In this document: positions 27,235 to 35,403 of the stretch, piece after piece
How the letters are laid out: every line of letters starts with the position of its first letter
Numbering within the stretch: the stretch's first letter is position 1
Origin: a virus
Strand: one strand, 5' to 3'
Length of the DNA stretch: 62,005 nucleotides
Virus record (IMG/VR): IMGVR_UViG_3300037247_002096
Coordinates: 1 to 62,005 of that record
Program-made: the position numbers and the translations under genes
The notes under the pieces: generated by a model
What the model was told of the DNA's origin: nothing
The model's database searches: none
The model's input: the letters and a program-made list of their open reading frames with translations, nothing else

Positions 27235-27495
27235 ATGAGTGAAATTACAAAAGAAGATTTAACTCAATCTAATTCTGACCTGAAAACTTTTATAAATGAT
27301 AAATTTGATGAAAATGAAAAACGCCAAAACATATTATTTAAACAACTATCAGAAACAGTAGGAGAACATGAAGATATATTGCGGGGGAAAGATAGAACCT
27401 CTGGGATGATAAAAAAAATAAATTACCTATGGATTGTTGCCGGAACCGGCGCGGGTGGTCTCATTTGGAAACTATGGGAATATATGTCTTTATGA
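27235..27495 (+). CDS. Holin candidate, XhlA-like
   Basis: An 86-residue protein: charged coiled coil to residue ~60, then a single C-terminal hydrophobic helix (YLWIVAGTGAGGLIWKLW). This is the topology of XhlA/HP1-type holin or lysis proteins. It follows the tailspike by 22 bp. The endolysin is far away at 59520, so the assignment rests on topology alone. Confidence 0.6.
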   Translation: MSEITKEDLTQSNSDLKTFINDKFDENEKRQNILFKQLSETVGEHEDILRGKDRTSGMIKKINYLWIVAGTGAGGLIWKLWEYMSL

Positions 27496-27695
27496 TTCAG
27501 GAAAATCCGAACATATATTTTCTCCAGTCTGACACATTCAACCGCCCTTGTTAATTGAAATATCGTATCCGACCCACAAATTTAGAAAAATTAACAAATA
27601 TTTACAAAAGTATATTAACGTTATAAAAAAAAGACAATAAAACAACCACAATAAAAGGGTTTTCATATTATGATTCATGGAAATCCGGCTCATCA
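27496..27695. other. AT-rich convergent intergenic region
   Basis: A 200-bp AT-rich gap where the rightward tail operon meets leftward genes. The phrase TATGATTCA(T/G)G(A)GAAATCCG-like occurs near 27490 and 27668 as an imperfect repeat. No gene or clear terminator is seen. Confidence 0.4.
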
Positions 27696-27956
27696 TTATC
27701 CCCTTTCAGGTATTAACACCTTTTTTTTAATTTGTGAAATAAATTGGGGGCCAAATTCAAATGTAAAATCAAATTTTGAATCAATTGTATGACGATGAAA
27801 ACGATACCCCTTGCGGGTAAATTTTGGATTAAAGCAAAATACTATTTGTTTGTCCACAATACGAACAATAGTTATTTTCTTAATTTTAAAATTATCAGGA
27901 TTGATAATCCTAGACATAATTTTAGCTCTGTTCAACGACATATTTTCTATATCCAT
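27696..27956 (-). CDS. Small basic hypothetical protein
   Basis: An 86-residue Lys/Arg/Phe-rich protein read leftward, 13 bp after the stop of the secreted protein at 27970. A run of GGGGAT precedes its start. Basic composition might suggest nucleic-acid binding. Only position and length support it. Confidence 0.4.
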   Translation of the reverse strand: MDIENMSLNRAKIMSRIINPDNFKIKKITIVRIVDKQIVFCFNPKFTRKGYRFHRHTIDSKFDFTFEFGPQFISQIKKKVLIPERG

Positions 27957-27969
27957 CTCATATCCCCTT

Positions 27970-28377
27970 TTATTTTACCACCCCTATACATTCACCAAAA
28001 TGAACCGTCCCCCGGCCATTGTTTTCTAAATATTTTGATTTACCCGTAACCGAATCGTTGAACACCTGCACATCAAATTGGCCTTTGAAATGATAATATT
28101 TTTCTATCCCATTCGTTATTGAACGACGGTCAATTTTATAATTGTCGCAAGTGCGCTTTTCTTCGATCATTGAAAAAGAACATCGTTTCAAAATATCTGG
28201 CCTTCCTGCTTCATTCCAAATAATCACTGTGCCAGGAGCCCACCTATATATATATTCCTCACTCCATTTACCATCAGAGTCCACCACTCGGCTGGCAATA
28301 CAATGATATTGAACAGCCTGAGAGTGACCAGCAACCAACAAAAATAAGATAATTAGAAATGCTTTTATCCCTATCAT
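27970..28377 (-). CDS. Secreted hypothetical protein
   Basis: A 135-residue protein with a clear signal peptide (residues 1-21, ending AGHSQA before VQYHC). The mature part has four cysteines spaced to form disulphides and is beta-rich, so it should fold in the periplasm. It overlaps the 28374 gene by ATGA. Candidate lysogenic-conversion factor; family not recognised. Confidence 0.65.
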   Translation of the reverse strand: MIGIKAFLIILFLLVAGHSQAVQYHCIASRVVDSDGKWSEEYIYRWAPGTVIIWNEAGRPDILKRCSFSMIEEKRTCDNYKIDRRSITNGIEKYYHFKGQFDVQVFNDSVTGKSKYLENNGRGTVHFGECIGVVK

Positions 28378-28736
28378 TGAACTTTCTTTTTTGGTATAAA
28401 ATTAGGATCCAAACCTTCAAACCAAACACGTGTTATATCTTCAGTGTGCTTTCTGAGCACAATTACATAACCTAAATGACGACAACGATTCCCAAATGCA
28501 GCAGCTAGTTTCGTTTCTAATTCGATGCAATCGCCTTCTTCCATTCTAACAATCAAATGATCCCACTTACCTCCACCCCACCTATTAGTTGGAGGCATTA
28601 AATTCTTAAGGATTTTGATATTTTTTATTTCATCAGGAACGGGACCGCTTAAATTCAATTGTTCGCTATGTTTAAAGGTTTTCTTGGAGTTTACATTAGA
28701 AGCTTTTTTAGATTTTTTCTTTGTCGCTGTCACCAT
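28374..28736 (-). CDS. Hypothetical protein with Lys-rich start
   Basis: A 120-residue protein. Residues 1-25 are Lys/Ser-rich and probably flexible; residues 50-115 form a compact alpha/beta segment (WDHLIVRMEEGDCIELE, GYVIVLRKH). A GGAGAATTTC ribosome site lies upstream. It is translationally coupled to the secreted protein after it. Function unknown. Confidence 0.6.
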   Translation of the reverse strand: MVTATKKKSKKASNVNSKKTFKHSEQLNLSGPVPDEIKNIKILKNLMPPTNRWGGGKWDHLIVRMEEGDCIELETKLAAAFGNRCRHLGYVIVLRKHTEDITRVWFEGLDPNFIPKKKVQ

Positions 28737-28882
28737 TGAAATTCTCCTTTAACAAAAATCGAAATCAGTATATGAAGAAAATTCCAATGGGGGTGAATAG
28801 AACCGATAATAGACTCAAAATATAACGAAATTCACAACAATCCTATCACCCCCTTGGAGGGCATTAGAAATTCTGTTTGCGA

Positions 28883-29515
28883 TTAGAACGCATATCTGAG
28901 CCCCAGATTTACGTTGTGACTTGTGTAATCAGCCTCAAACTTATTACCAAGCCCATCTTCAAAATCTAAATCTGCTGTTGCAAAAAGTTCATAGCCACCA
29001 GTAAGGGATATATTTGGAGTAACTTCATAGGCTGCGCCGACACCAATTTTCCAGGCAAATACCGTATCAGAGTCATCATTTTCCAACGCACTACCAACAA
29101 AGGAGGCATCGTTAATGCTTACTTTTGCGATTCCGACTCCACCACCAATATAGGGTGTGATTGGGCTGTTGTTTTCGACATCATAAAACGCGTTAAACAT
29201 ATAACTGATTGCGGAAACATCCCCAGTTAAATCAAAACTTACAGGGCCGATGCTTGTTTGATTCAAATCGTTTTGCCGATAAGCGATTTCAAATTCTGTG
29301 CGGTACTTGCCAAAATCGTAACCCACAGCACCCCCGACAGAAAAACCGGTTTCGTAAGAAACGTCTTGGTCTGGAACGGCAATTTCAAATTCCTGAGTTG
29401 TATCATTGAGAAAATTCACACCACCCGAAAGTGAAGTATAAACATTACCTGCGAATGCTGACGTTGCCCAGAGGGACAACCCAACCACAAACACTACATT
29501 AATAAAATTTTTCAT
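28883..29515 (-). CDS. Outer-membrane beta-barrel protein
   Basis: A 210-residue protein with a signal peptide ending SAFA (residue 22), alternating beta strands and a terminal aromatic (GLRYAF), the signal for outer-membrane barrel assembly. It resembles OmpA/OmpX-type 8-stranded porins. It is a shorter paralogue of the next gene. Phage barrels such as lambda Lom are expressed from the prophage and change the cell surface; a role here in receptor masking or adhesion is inferred. Confidence 0.85.
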   Translation of the reverse strand: MKNFINVVFVVGLSLWATSAFAGNVYTSLSGGVNFLNDTTQEFEIAVPDQDVSYETGFSVGGAVGYDFGKYRTEFEIAYRQNDLNQTSIGPVSFDLTGDVSAISYMFNAFYDVENNSPITPYIGGGVGIAKVSINDASFVGSALENDDSDTVFAWKIGVGAAYEVTPNISLTGGYELFATADLDFEDGLGNKFEADYTSHNVNLGLRYAF

Positions 29516-29532
29516 TACTTCTCCTTTTCAAA

Positions 29533-30318
29533 TTAAAATGAATAAACAAATCCCATCTCTACTGAATGGGAATCAAGTCTGTAAGACTCACCTAATATTT
29601 CCACACCTGGAACTCCAAGAAAGCGATAAAACACTTGGCCATTTAAATTTTCTATGATTTCAGCGGACAATCCAACCAGACCCTGCCATGCAAATGTAAC
29701 ATCCGATTCATCGATGACTTCACCATTAAGATTTACAATTGCAAGGCCCAAACCGATGGCGGCAAATGGTGTGACCCTTTTGTCTAAATCAAAATCCCAA
29801 ATAAGGTTCGTCATTATTGTTTGAACCGTAAGGTCAGCCTCCAGATCAAAAGAGTTTGCGGTTGCAACTTCATCAATGGAAATCTGGGTAATATCTGTGT
29901 TGGGTTCACCATCAGTACCATCAGGGTCGGTTATCACCTTTTCTTCAATGAGTGTTTCAGTTGAGAAAGACTCTGAAAAATTATCAGTATCGGTAAGTTT
30001 ATATGTATATTCCAATTCAATACGAATGAATTTATGTAAACGTTTACCGACAGCTGCATAACCTGCATAGCCAGTGGATAAATTGTAGTTTCGACTTGCT
30101 AAATCTGTGATTGTTGTAATTGTAGAAGTTAAGGTGTCATTGGGTGGAGCACCACCATCTGCCACGGGATCGGTTTCAGTAATTGATTCACCAATGATTT
30201 CTGATTTTAAATTTTGGCCTGCCACCAACCCACCACCAGCAGAAAAATAAAAGTGTTCAGCAAATGCAGAAGTCGCAAACAAGGAAAAACCGACAACGAA
30301 TAATACATTTTTTACCAT
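29533..30318 (-). CDS. Outer-membrane beta-barrel protein, paralogue
   Basis: A 261-residue protein with signal peptide ending SAFA (residue 20) and terminal F (GFVYSF). It shares leader DNA (TTTGAAAAGGAGAA before the start) and signal sequence with the 28883 gene, so the pair arose by duplication. Acidic extracellular loops near residues 40-70 and 105-140 (Thr/Asp/Glu-rich) are longer than in its partner. It is first in a two-gene transcript. Confidence 0.85.
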   Translation of the reverse strand: MVKNVLFVVGFSLFATSAFAEHFYFSAGGGLVAGQNLKSEIIGESITETDPVADGGAPPNDTLTSTITTITDLASRNYNLSTGYAGYAAVGKRLHKFIRIELEYTYKLTDTDNFSESFSTETLIEEKVITDPDGTDGEPNTDITQISIDEVATANSFDLEADLTVQTIMTNLIWDFDLDKRVTPFAAIGLGLAIVNLNGEVIDESDVTFAWQGLVGLSAEIIENLNGQVFYRFLGVPGVEILGESYRLDSHSVEMGFVYSF

Positions 30319-30344
30319 TTCATTACTTTCTCCTTTTCAAATTA

Positions 30345-30406
30345 AATAAAAAAAAATGCCCGACCAAGGCGTGAAGGCTTCGAGACCTTACAATCTTGAT
30401 CGGACA
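30345..30406 (-). terminator. Terminator or attenuator before the barrel genes
   Basis: Read leftward, TGTCCGATCAAG pairs with CTTGGTCGGGCA (12 bp with U-G pairs) and is followed by T10. It ends the transcript from the 30488 gene and lies only ~27 bp before the barrel start, so the barrel genes either depend on readthrough (attenuation) or have a promoter inside this segment. Confidence 0.85.
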
Positions 30407-30487
30407 TTTTGAAACTATAAATTTATTCTCGAAGATATCACGCTTAATATAAGATTAGTCGATATGCCGATATTTGTCAAAGACAAT

Positions 30488-30889
30488 TTATTGCTTAATT
30501 TGGTAATAGAACTTTTTGACTTGCTTGATTTGTGATTTGTGCTTAAATTTCCTAAAATGATGGGAAATAAGCATAGATATCGTCCCTTTTGTAATTATTG
30601 AACCACGCTCAGTCCCGACTTTCTGACAAATTTCATCTAAATGAAGTGTCTTTTTGGCTTTCTTAAGGACAGATTCAATCTCATCGAATTTAACTTTTCC
30701 GTTTACGATTTTGGTGGGGATTTTGTCGATTGTGGTGGGGATTTTGTCTTCTATTTGGCGTAAAGTTGAGACATCCATCGCTTCTACATTCAAAATCAGA
30801 ATATCGAGCCGTTGAATGAATTCGTCATGTTCCAAAACAGCCTGATCTCGTGCTTTCTTTAAGGTAGTGAGAATATCTTCAAATAACAT
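30488..30889 (-). CDS. Putative regulatory protein, helical
   Basis: A 133-residue protein. The N-terminal 50 residues form an amphipathic helix pair; residues 68-133 look like a winged-helix (KTLHLDEICQKVG followed by ISMLISHHFR). The middle carries a repeated IPT-IDKIPTKI. It lies leftward, downstream of the CI-like gene, as expected for a lysogeny-region regulator. Family not certain. Confidence 0.6.
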   Translation of the reverse strand: MLFEDILTTLKKARDQAVLEHDEFIQRLDILILNVEAMDVSTLRQIEDKIPTTIDKIPTKIVNGKVKFDEIESVLKKAKKTLHLDEICQKVGTERGSIITKGTISMLISHHFRKFKHKSQIKQVKKFYYQIKQ

Positions 30890-31024
30890 AATCTGGGCTC
30901 CTTAGATCATCGTTATTCGCCTCGCTTGAATCGACGAATGACTAGGTTTCCATTAGATTTACACGGCAATGAAGTTATATTGGAATTAATGCTGTTTATA
31001 CACCTAATTTTGGTAGGTTTACTA

Positions 31025-31453
31025 CTACTTACCTTTCCGATTTTTTTTTTGCTGACCCAATAATTGGGCCTCTAGGTTTTCAATTCTTACTTTAAGACGT
31101 GTAATTTCCTCAACAACTTCAAGCATTTGGATTCCCAGCATGTGAATATCCTCCCCTGAAGAATTTTCCAGATGTTGATCCCCTATTATTTTTTGAATAT
31201 TGGAAGGATATCGCTTTTGCCCGTTCCCTGTCAACAGCCAAACAAAGTTTACTAAATAAATTTTGCTCGTCAATAATATGACATGGGATGAAACGTTTGT
31301 TCTTTTGCCCTTTTCGATGTCATTGATATAACCCGAAGATACCTTTATAGAATCCCCAAATTTGCTCATACTCAGACCAGATTTTTGTCTCAGGTAGCAA
31401 AAACGCTCCCCTAGCGAATAATATTCGCTTTCTGCTGCATTTTCTGTTGACAT
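31025..31453 (-). CDS. CI-like repressor, XRE family
   Basis: A 142-residue protein with an XRE helix-turn-helix at residues 12-70 (LRQKSGLSMSKFGDSI, then GYINDIEKGKR). There is no LexA-like peptidase domain; instead residues 105-140 form a coiled coil likely used for oligomerisation, so induction would not follow RecA cleavage. It is transcribed away from the early operon at 31716 and the 262-bp gap contains operator-like repeats. Confidence 0.87.
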   Translation of the reverse strand: MSTENAAESEYYSLGERFCYLRQKSGLSMSKFGDSIKVSSGYINDIEKGKRTNVSSHVILLTSKIYLVNFVWLLTGNGQKRYPSNIQKIIGDQHLENSSGEDIHMLGIQMLEVVEEITRLKVRIENLEAQLLGQQKKNRKGK

Positions 31454-31715
31454 TTACTCTCCCAGTGAGTAGACTATTAGCTTAGTGAATAGATACAACG
31501 TTCGATAGGGATTCGTGGCTAATGAAAAAAACTAAAATACATACAAATTTGCCCCTGCGGAAACAAACCTACCTTTCGTGCCACGAATCCGTAGTTACCT
31601 GTGCCCAAGGGGGCATTCACAGTTTAGCACAAAAACTCGTTTTAGTGCCTCGGTATTCGCGTCTTATTTTTTGTGGTACTCGATATTAAGTAAACAAGCC
31701 CAAAAAGTCAAGGTC
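31454..31715. promoter_or_regulatory. Divergent control region of the lysis-lysogeny switch
   Basis: Between the repressor and the first early gene. Two direct repeats, AGTGAGTAGA near 31467 and AGTGAATAGA near 31486, are about two helical turns apart, and the second lies in CTATT-N9-AATAG. These are candidate operators overlapping the repressor promoter. The region further right is read as open frame but has no good start. Confidence 0.55.
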
Positions 31716-32039
31716 ATGACTGACAACGAATTAGAACGATCAGATAAATTACAAAATGAATACTGGACGTTAATGGCCAATGTCATGGGCTTGCACCAAA
31801 TCATTACTAAAATTTATGCCCAATTAGACTCTGCCCAGGAGGGGCTAGACCACAACAAGACCAAATGTTCCCTGGCCGAAGCGAAAAAAGTGGCCGCTTT
31901 CTTTGATAAACAATTTCCGGATGGCATTGAGTATGTGATTGGTTGCCATGAAATGGAAATCGAAGAACTCAATGACGACATTGCCGCCGAGAAGTTTGAT
32001 CCTATAACGGCGTTAAAAACAGAGATTTTTAGGTGCTAA
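31716..32039 (+). CDS. First early-operon protein, coiled-coil
   Basis: A 107-residue acidic helical protein; ATG 31716 is preferred to upstream codons since the segment before it is operator-like and poorly coding. It occupies the cro position but has no helix-turn-helix that I can see. The second half (CHEMEIEELNDDIA) is coiled. Function unknown. Confidence 0.55.
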   Translation: MTDNELERSDKLQNEYWTLMANVMGLHQIITKIYAQLDSAQEGLDHNKTKCSLAEAKKVAAFFDKQFPDGIEYVIGCHEMEIEELNDDIAAEKFDPITALKTEIFRC

Positions 32040-32130
32040 TAAACCGGAGTCGCCTTCCCTTTAAGGCGGCTTCCATCCGGGTCCGGCACGTGCAGTGGGA
32101 AGGCGTGTCGGGCTTGGGATAATCAATACC
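32040..32130 (+). other. GC-rich structured intergenic RNA candidate
   Basis: A GC-rich block in AT-rich surroundings. CGCCTT-CCCTTT-AAGGCG forms a 6-bp hairpin at about 32051-32072, CCGG-GT-CCGG and CACGTG follow, and GGGAAGGCG may pair with CGCCTTCCC. Possible leader or small RNA of the early operon. A 24-codon frame (32159-32233) after it has only weak support. Confidence 0.5.
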
Positions 32131-32238
32131 TTTTTTTCATGGGGATGGAAAATGCAATATGAGGCTTCCGTTGAAAACCAGCATTAAGAAATTAATCCCA
32201 GAAAAAACATTGCAAAAATTGATGGAAATATAAGAGCA

Positions 32239-32457
32239 ATGACCATACAGATGAAAAAAAGGAAAAGCAAACTTGAGATCACCTGTCACGCTTGCGGTGA
32301 ACTTATTAAAAGAAATTCTGATGTTGCATGGGTTCCTATCGGACCTGGAATTAACAAAAAAGAAAGAAGGAAATGCAGAGATGGCGACACATACAATTCG
32401 ATTGGCATTGAAATTCATTGGGTGTGTGCCACAGGCGAGGAATCGAAAGAACAATGA
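32239..32457 (+). CDS. Small zinc-binding-type protein
   Basis: A 72-residue basic protein with CHAC near residue 16 and further Cys at 46 and 63. Start may be ATG 32239 or 32251. Such small proteins are common in early phage operons and may bind nucleic acid. An ATGA overlap at the end leads to a 20-codon frame (32454-32516) that could be translated but is unsupported otherwise. Confidence 0.55.
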   Translation: MTIQMKKRKSKLEITCHACGELIKRNSDVAWVPIGPGINKKERRKCRDGDTYNSIGIEIHWVCATGEESKEQ

Positions 32458-32519
32458 CCAACCAACCGAGCGGGGATTGGTGGGATGACAAACTAGACGA
32501 CTTAAAAGGGAAATAAAAA

Positions 32520-32915
32520 ATGAAACTTTACCATTTCACTGCGGATCAATTCTTATACGGGATTAGAAATGAAGGCATCACCAAAGGCGTTTTCCCTCTT
32601 TTAAAAAAAAATGAATTGATCTTTATTAAAGATTGCCAATGGTTGACAAAAAATTCCAGCTACGAACAACCCTGGCATGACCCCGAATTTTCCACCCTCC
32701 CTTACGACCGCCGAAGGAACCGCCTCACCATAAACATCCCAAAAAATCAACGACATCAATTAATGGATTGGAAAGCTATTAAATTCGTGTTCGGAGATTA
32801 TATTATAAAAGATTTTGATTTCGATGATGATTGTGAAAATTGGTATATTTTCAAAGGAAGAATAAAGCCTTCCTGGATACGACTGATTGAAAAACGAGAT
32901 GCGGTGCCGGTTTAA
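32520..32915 (+). CDS. YHFT-type protein, possible ADP-ribosyltransferase fold
   Basis: A 131-residue protein beginning LYHFTADQFLYGIRNEGITKG, a pattern typical of proteins with a YHxT opening and a following Gly-Ile/Leu turn, as in ART-fold enzymes (DarT-like, Tpt1-like). Later WL-T, RRNRLTINIP and FK-RIKPSWI segments fit the conserved small phage family that carries this start. The activity is not demonstrated. It lies directly before the replication protein. Confidence 0.6.
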   Translation: MKLYHFTADQFLYGIRNEGITKGVFPLLKKNELIFIKDCQWLTKNSSYEQPWHDPEFSTLPYDRRRNRLTINIPKNQRHQLMDWKAIKFVFGDYIIKDFDFDDDCENWYIFKGRIKPSWIRLIEKRDAVPV

Positions 32916-32937
32916 CTTTAAGTTTGAAAGAAGAACA

Positions 32938-33609
32938 ATGAAGTGGTTCAAACATGATACCGATGCTGAAGATTCGGAGGGATTGAACGTGTTGATTGAC
33001 AATTTTGGGATGGAAGGTTATGGAAGATGGTTTCGGTTACTGGAGACCATCGCCAAAAAAATGGAGCGCGGATCAAACCGTTGTCATGTAGAATATACCG
33101 AGGGCAAATGGTGTGAGATTCTTAAAACAAAACGCAAGAAATTGAGTTGCTTCCTGACAGTAATCCAAAAGCAACTTAAAACAAAAGTAAAACGAAAAGG
33201 CAACAAACTCAGAATCGAATGCCCTAACCTTCTGAAAAAACGAGATGAGTATTCAGAAAGAACCCGATACTCTCCCGATAAAGTAAGCCTTAAGAATAAA
33301 GAAAAAAGAATTAAGAATAAACTTATAAGAAAAGTCTTGCCACCTCCTGGGGTGGACCCTGAACAATCCAAAAAATGGAGCAAGTGTTTAGGTCATATCG
33401 AGGCTCAAATTTTACCAGAAAACTTTACAACTCTTTTTGAGACGATGGCTTTTGCCGGGGTAATGTCTGGCAAGGCCAGTTTGATTTGTAGCGATAAAGA
33501 CCATTCAGATTGCTTATCTGAAAACTACACAGACCTGATCCAAGCGACCATGACGGAAATATTCGACAAGCCGTTGACACCTGAATTTGTGATTGAGGCG
33601 CGATTATGA
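32938..33609 (+). CDS. Replication initiator-like protein
   Basis: A 223-residue protein; ATG 32938 follows GAAAGAAGAAC. Residues 1-30 (MKWFKHDTDAEDSEGLNVLI then EGYGRWFRLLE) are the N-terminal winged domain seen in phage and plasmid replication proteins (Lin1244/DUF4373 type). Residues 155-220 resemble the DnaA N-terminal interaction fold (W-KCLGHIEAQI-PENF-TLFETM). It probably marks and opens the phage origin and recruits host helicase; no phage helicase or polymerase is encoded. Confidence 0.8.
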   Translation: MKWFKHDTDAEDSEGLNVLIDNFGMEGYGRWFRLLETIAKKMERGSNRCHVEYTEGKWCEILKTKRKKLSCFLTVIQKQLKTKVKRKGNKLRIECPNLLKKRDEYSERTRYSPDKVSLKNKEKRIKNKLIRKVLPPPGVDPEQSKKWSKCLGHIEAQILPENFTTLFETMAFAGVMSGKASLICSDKDHSDCLSENYTDLIQATMTEIFDKPLTPEFVIEARL

Positions 33610-33950
33610 AAATCACAGCAACCAATGTTGAAAACGCAATCTGCGATTACATCCGCGCACGAGGTGGGTGGGCCCGCAAAATTCATGTCCTGCCAATACC
33701 CATAAAAAAGAAGTTTGGTAGTCAATGGTTGCTTGTCGGCTGGCGGAAAAATCCTAAAATGGTTGGCTTGGGCGATGTATATGTCATGGAAAAAGGTATC
33801 ACCACTAGGGTCGAGGTCAAACGGCCAGGTGATACTGAATCAGTGGAACAGAAAGCCGACCGGGGAATCTGGGAAAGGGCGGGCGGACCGTCACTCATCG
33901 TTAAAGATATCGACGACTTTATAAAACAATACAAGAGGCTTAGAATGTAA
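33606..33950 (+). CDS. VRR-NUC nuclease
   Basis: A 114-residue protein. GLGDVYVM near residue 58, EVKRPGD near 74-80 and a following Q form the D-(E)xK-Q set of the VRR-NUC branch of PD-(D/E)XK nucleases. Family members resolve or cut branched DNA. It overlaps the initiator end by ATGA, so it belongs to the replication operon; it is also only 390 bp from the Tas-like gene that lacks a nuclease. Confidence 0.88.
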   Translation: MKITATNVENAICDYIRARGGWARKIHVLPIPIKKKFGSQWLLVGWRKNPKMVGLGDVYVMEKGITTRVEVKRPGDTESVEQKADRGIWERAGGPSLIVKDIDDFIKQYKRLRM

Positions 33951-34282
33951 TGAAACCGGTTAAAATCGACCAATATAAATGCGGAAATTGTGGAAACATT
34001 GAAAATGTTTTTGCAGGCAAAACCCCAAATATGATGACTATCATTGTGGTTGGCAATGAGCATCAATGGTGCCCGGACTGCGTTTATAAAATCGAATCAT
34101 GGCGTATCCACGTCGATGAAGAGAATTTGACCAGGACTTCAACTGATAAGAAAAAAGACGCTTTAGAACTTAAAGACCTAATTGACGGGATGGAAAAACG
34201 CTTGAAAAAACATTCCAAGCCGATGCAACATCTGAATCTAGAAACGGGTCAGATCACCAAATTTCCGCAAAATGCCGGGTGA
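33950..34282 (+). CDS. Zinc-ribbon protein
   Basis: A 110-residue protein with CGNC at residues 11-14 and CPDC near 43-46, a classic zinc ribbon, and a basic helical tail. It is coupled by TAATG to the nuclease before it. DNA or RNA binding is expected. It is the gene directly before tas. Confidence 0.75.
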   Translation: MKPVKIDQYKCGNCGNIENVFAGKTPNMMTIIVVGNEHQWCPDCVYKIESWRIHVDEENLTRTSTDKKKDALELKDLIDGMEKRLKKHSKPMQHLNLETGQITKFPQNAG

Positions 34283-34341
34283 TGACCGCCAAAGTTGAAT
34301 AGCTGTTTATTTTTTTCCCACTTTAACAGGAGTTGAAAATC

Positions 34342-35403
34342 ATGGAAATAAACAATTTAAAAATCTTCGTTCGCGGTGCTTACGATCTACAAAAACTTCG
34401 TATCCAAATGGGGAATCGTATCGTTGCCAATTTCAAGGCGCGATTGGGCCAAAAGGCCGGTGAAAGTGAAGAAACCCTGGATGAAAAGGGTAAAGAACTG
34501 CTATCGCAAATTAGGAAAAGTTATAAAAAAATAACCGACAATGTAAAAACCTTCCCCCGACAATCAACATTTACTGGTGATCAGGTTATCAGCACGTTTA
34601 CCGAGCTTTGTTTGGTCGCACAATATGTCAGCCTTGAGACCCAGGAAGACAGCCACTTTAAAAGGCTGGGTTCCATGTTGAACGAGTATCCCATCTTTAC
34701 CGAATATCTCAAAGACGTTAGGGGCATCGGCCCAGCGATGGCTGGTGTGTTGATATCCGAAATCGATATCGAAAAATGCCAGTATCCATCCAGCTTGTGG
34801 AAATATTGCGGGCTTGACGTGGTTGCTGAATGGACATTGGACAGAGTTGTTGCTCTTGTTAATCCTGACAAAATTCCGCACAAGTTCCCTGAGAAAAGAC
34901 CTTTTTATATATTTAAAGACCAGTTTAACTTTTTGCACTTTGAGAAGGAAGGTGAGCCAAATGAATTGCATATTTTTTATAAAGAAAAAACCCTGAAAGC
35001 TAAATTAATTTATGTTTGGACAGGTGACCTTAAAGGACGTTCCAAGAAAAAGGAGCATTTGGTGCAAACTGAGTATATCGATAAAAACAATGAAGTGGCT
35101 TTTAAAATGGGCATCACTTTTAACCCATGGCTAAAATCCAAATTGATTGGTGTGCTGGCATCCTCATTTTTACGGGCGGGGGATAACATCTATAGCCAAG
35201 CCTATCGAGACTATAAAAACAGGATCGAGAATCACCCCGATCACCTTGAAAAGACAAAAGGACATCGCCATAACATGGCAATGCGCTACATGATTAAAAT
35301 ATTTTTAATCGACTTTCATAGAACTTGGCGAGCTATTGAGGAGTTGCCCGTTACCACCGTTTATTCTAAAGGCAAACTCGGAATTGTTCATAAAGCAGGA
35401 TAG
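34342..35403 (+). CDS. Tas-like RNA-guided protein (Nop/IS110-type, no nuclease)
   Basis: A 353-residue protein; ATG 34342 is used as AGGAG lies 9 bases upstream. Residues 120-160 (FTEYLKDVRGIGPAMAGVLI, then SSLWKYCGLDVV) are the helix-hairpin-helix core of IS110/IS116 transposases. Residues 258-335 are a paired-helix segment with RAG, A-R-Y and GHRHNMAMRYMIKIFLI, as in the IS110 C-terminus and Nop-like domains. Residues 165-250 are a beta-rich insert. There is no DEDD or RuvC domain, no HNH and no serine-recombinase-like nucleophile region of IS110. Directly after the TAG stop comes a 36-bp-period dual-spacer array, so it fits the nuclease-less TasA branch of TIGR-Tas systems. It should bind 36-nt guide RNAs. 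Confidence 0.87.
   Translation: MEINNLKIFVRGAYDLQKLRIQMGNRIVANFKARLGQKAGESEETLDEKGKELLSQIRKSYKKITDNVKTFPRQSTFTGDQVISTFTELCLVAQYVSLETQEDSHFKRLGSMLNEYPIFTEYLKDVRGIGPAMAGVLISEIDIEKCQYPSSLWKYCGLDVVAEWTLDRVVALVNPDKIPHKFPEKRPFYIFKDQFNFLHFEKEGEPNELHIFYKEKTLKAKLIYVWTGDLKGRSKKKEHLVQTEYIDKNNEVAFKMGITFNPWLKSKLIGVLASSFLRAGDNIYSQAYRDYKNRIENHPDHLEKTKGHRHNMAMRYMIKIFLIDFHRTWRAIEELPVTTVYSKGKLGIVHKAG

Noticed and set aside
27789-28049. Rightward open frames over the leftward secreted-protein genes
   Set aside because: The leftward genes have a signal peptide, ATGA overlap and ribosome sites; the rightward frames have none.
34342-35403. Plain IS110 transposase
   Set aside because: No N-terminal DEDD RuvC-like domain, no C-terminal serine region, no element ends; the 36-bp dual-spacer array follows directly.
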